54,782 bases of DNA from a virus, in IMG/VR virus record IMGVR_UViG_3300025889_000152, positions 1 to 54,782 of that record; one strand, given 5' to 3'. Made by a program: the position numbers and the translations under genes. Below the pieces are notes generated by a model. That model worked only from the letters and a program-made list of their open reading frames with translations. It had not been told where the DNA came from and did not search any database. This document shows, piece after piece, positions 54,001-54,782 of this stretch (position 1 is its first letter; each line of letters starts with the position of its first letter).

Positions 54001-54782
54001 ATGCCTCTAACTACTTCCCAAAAAAAGGCTGCCGTGATCAAATGGTTTGGGTATCAATCTGATGCCGATGATATCGCCTTGGTTACTGCTAAAATCACGG
54101 CTGCGATCGCCGATGCCGATCTTCTCGAAATCATTGATCAATCATGCGATCGCATCTTGAAGATGGAAGATCGCATATATGATCAAGCCTTGCGAGTGCC
54201 ACACGGTAACTTGTATCTACTGAACTTTGTCGAAATGGCAAAGGAGATTAAGCGCCTAAGTAATTTGCTTGGGCTAACTCTCAAACCATTGGCTGAACAG
54301 GTCTGGAATGAGACTGCAACAGCATCAGCGATCGCCGCAATGCTTAGCCCTGCGGTAACTCCGTTCATGAGTCTTCCTGCGATTAATTTTGAAGATTGCA
54401 TATTAAAAGTTGCACCAATAACCTCGGATACTAAGCCTAAGAATGTTGCTAAAGGGCAAATCTGGAATACTGTCACTAATCCTCAAACATTTGAATTTGA
54501 TGGGTGGGTATGGAGAGGTCGCACCCAAGGGATTAACTGTGGCAATTTCAATATTGATATTGAGTCCACGATTACCCATGCTTCGGCGGGTCTGATTGCA
54601 ACCCGAATCGCTGGTAATGCTTTTGCAACGGGTGCGGGTATAAGCGCGACACCTTTGGGATTAGTTATTGAACAGGTGCGGTCAGCGATCGCCTATGACA
54701 ATGCCACTGGCAACAAACTGAATACATCGGCTGTAACTGGCATGGTGGCGATCGGCATTATCAATGCGGGCGCATCGGCTGG
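54001..54782 (+). CDS. Structural protein, paralogue or allele of 1303 gene (partial)
   Basis: Open to the window end (260 codons). It starts MPLTTSQKKAAVIKWFGYQS, different from MAQLTPEEIKAYTIRWFGYQ, and then follows the 1303 protein closely to IINAGASAG. It overlaps positions 1342-2094 of copy 1. Since a matching N-terminal piece lies at 53276, this gene has a new start after the endonuclease. Confidence 0.75.
   Translation, partial: MPLTTSQKKAAVIKWFGYQSDADDIALVTAKITAAIADADLLEIIDQSCDRILKMEDRIYDQALRVPHGNLYLLNFVEMAKEIKRLSNLLGLTLKPLAEQVWNETATASAIAAMLSPAVTPFMSLPAINFEDCILKVAPITSDTKPKNVAKGQIWNTVTNPQTFEFDGWVWRGRTQGINCGNFNIDIESTITHASAGLIATRIAGNAFATGAGISATPLGLVIEQVRSAIAYDNATGNKLNTSAVTGMVAIGIINAGASA

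Overview
The window looks like an almost complete genome of a tailed cyanobacterial virus of podovirus type. The cyanobacterial host is inferred from the very dense HIP1 octamer GCGATCGC in genes, gene junctions and terminators. Virion genes that support a phage are a large terminase (48.8-50.2 kb), a small terminase, a portal, a scaffold, a major capsid protein with a P22-like inserted beta domain, two very large probable internal/ejection proteins (4.6-12.8 kb), and fibre or adhesin genes. No integrase, ParAB or endolysin was recognised. A host-range or phage-plasmid lifestyle is inference only.

Layout. 0-3 kb: end of an adhesin gene and a downstream structural gene. 3-4 kb: initiator-type tRNA and small genes. 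4-16 kb: rightward virion genes (internal proteins, scaffold, HU, Dps-like, capsid). 16-19.3 kb: decoration and fibre genes. 19.3-21.8 kb: leftward HAD phosphatase, with a possible -1 frameshift into a ribbon-helix-helix (RHH) domain, plus unknown genes. 21.9-35.3 kb: leftward early region with a replisome organiser, GIY-YIG nuclease, C5 methyltransferase, XRE and RHH regulators, ASCH protein, sliding clamp, SSB-like protein and Gp3-like protein. 35.3-36.5 kb: gene-poor switch region with paired operators and a structured non-coding stretch. 36.5-42.6 kb: rightward stack of small, often membrane genes around an FtsK-type ATPase, ending in a nuclease. 42.7-50.2 kb: leftward portal, then rightward terminase, dUTPase, HNH genes and conserved small phage genes. 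50.2-54.8 kb: small genes, then the complete adhesin gene and a second copy of the first 2 kb of the window.

The two ends of the window (1-2094 and 52049-54782) are diverged versions of one locus. They differ by a swapped internal adhesin domain and by a homing endonuclease that splits the downstream gene in the second copy. This is either a true tandem duplication or a circular genome of about 52 kb whose ends captured two population alleles.

The most interesting signals are: a HIV-type slippery heptamer plus hairpin joining a HAD phosphatase to an RHH domain; an in-frame TGA inside the terminase P-loop; an ADP-ribosyltransferase-like domain bounded by exact in-frame direct repeats in a virion protein; three homing endonucleases sharing one promoter-hairpin leader; a 75-bp element in four roughly evenly spaced copies; repeated HIP1 stop/SD/start gene junctions; and a three-way-junction RNA candidate next to the operator region.
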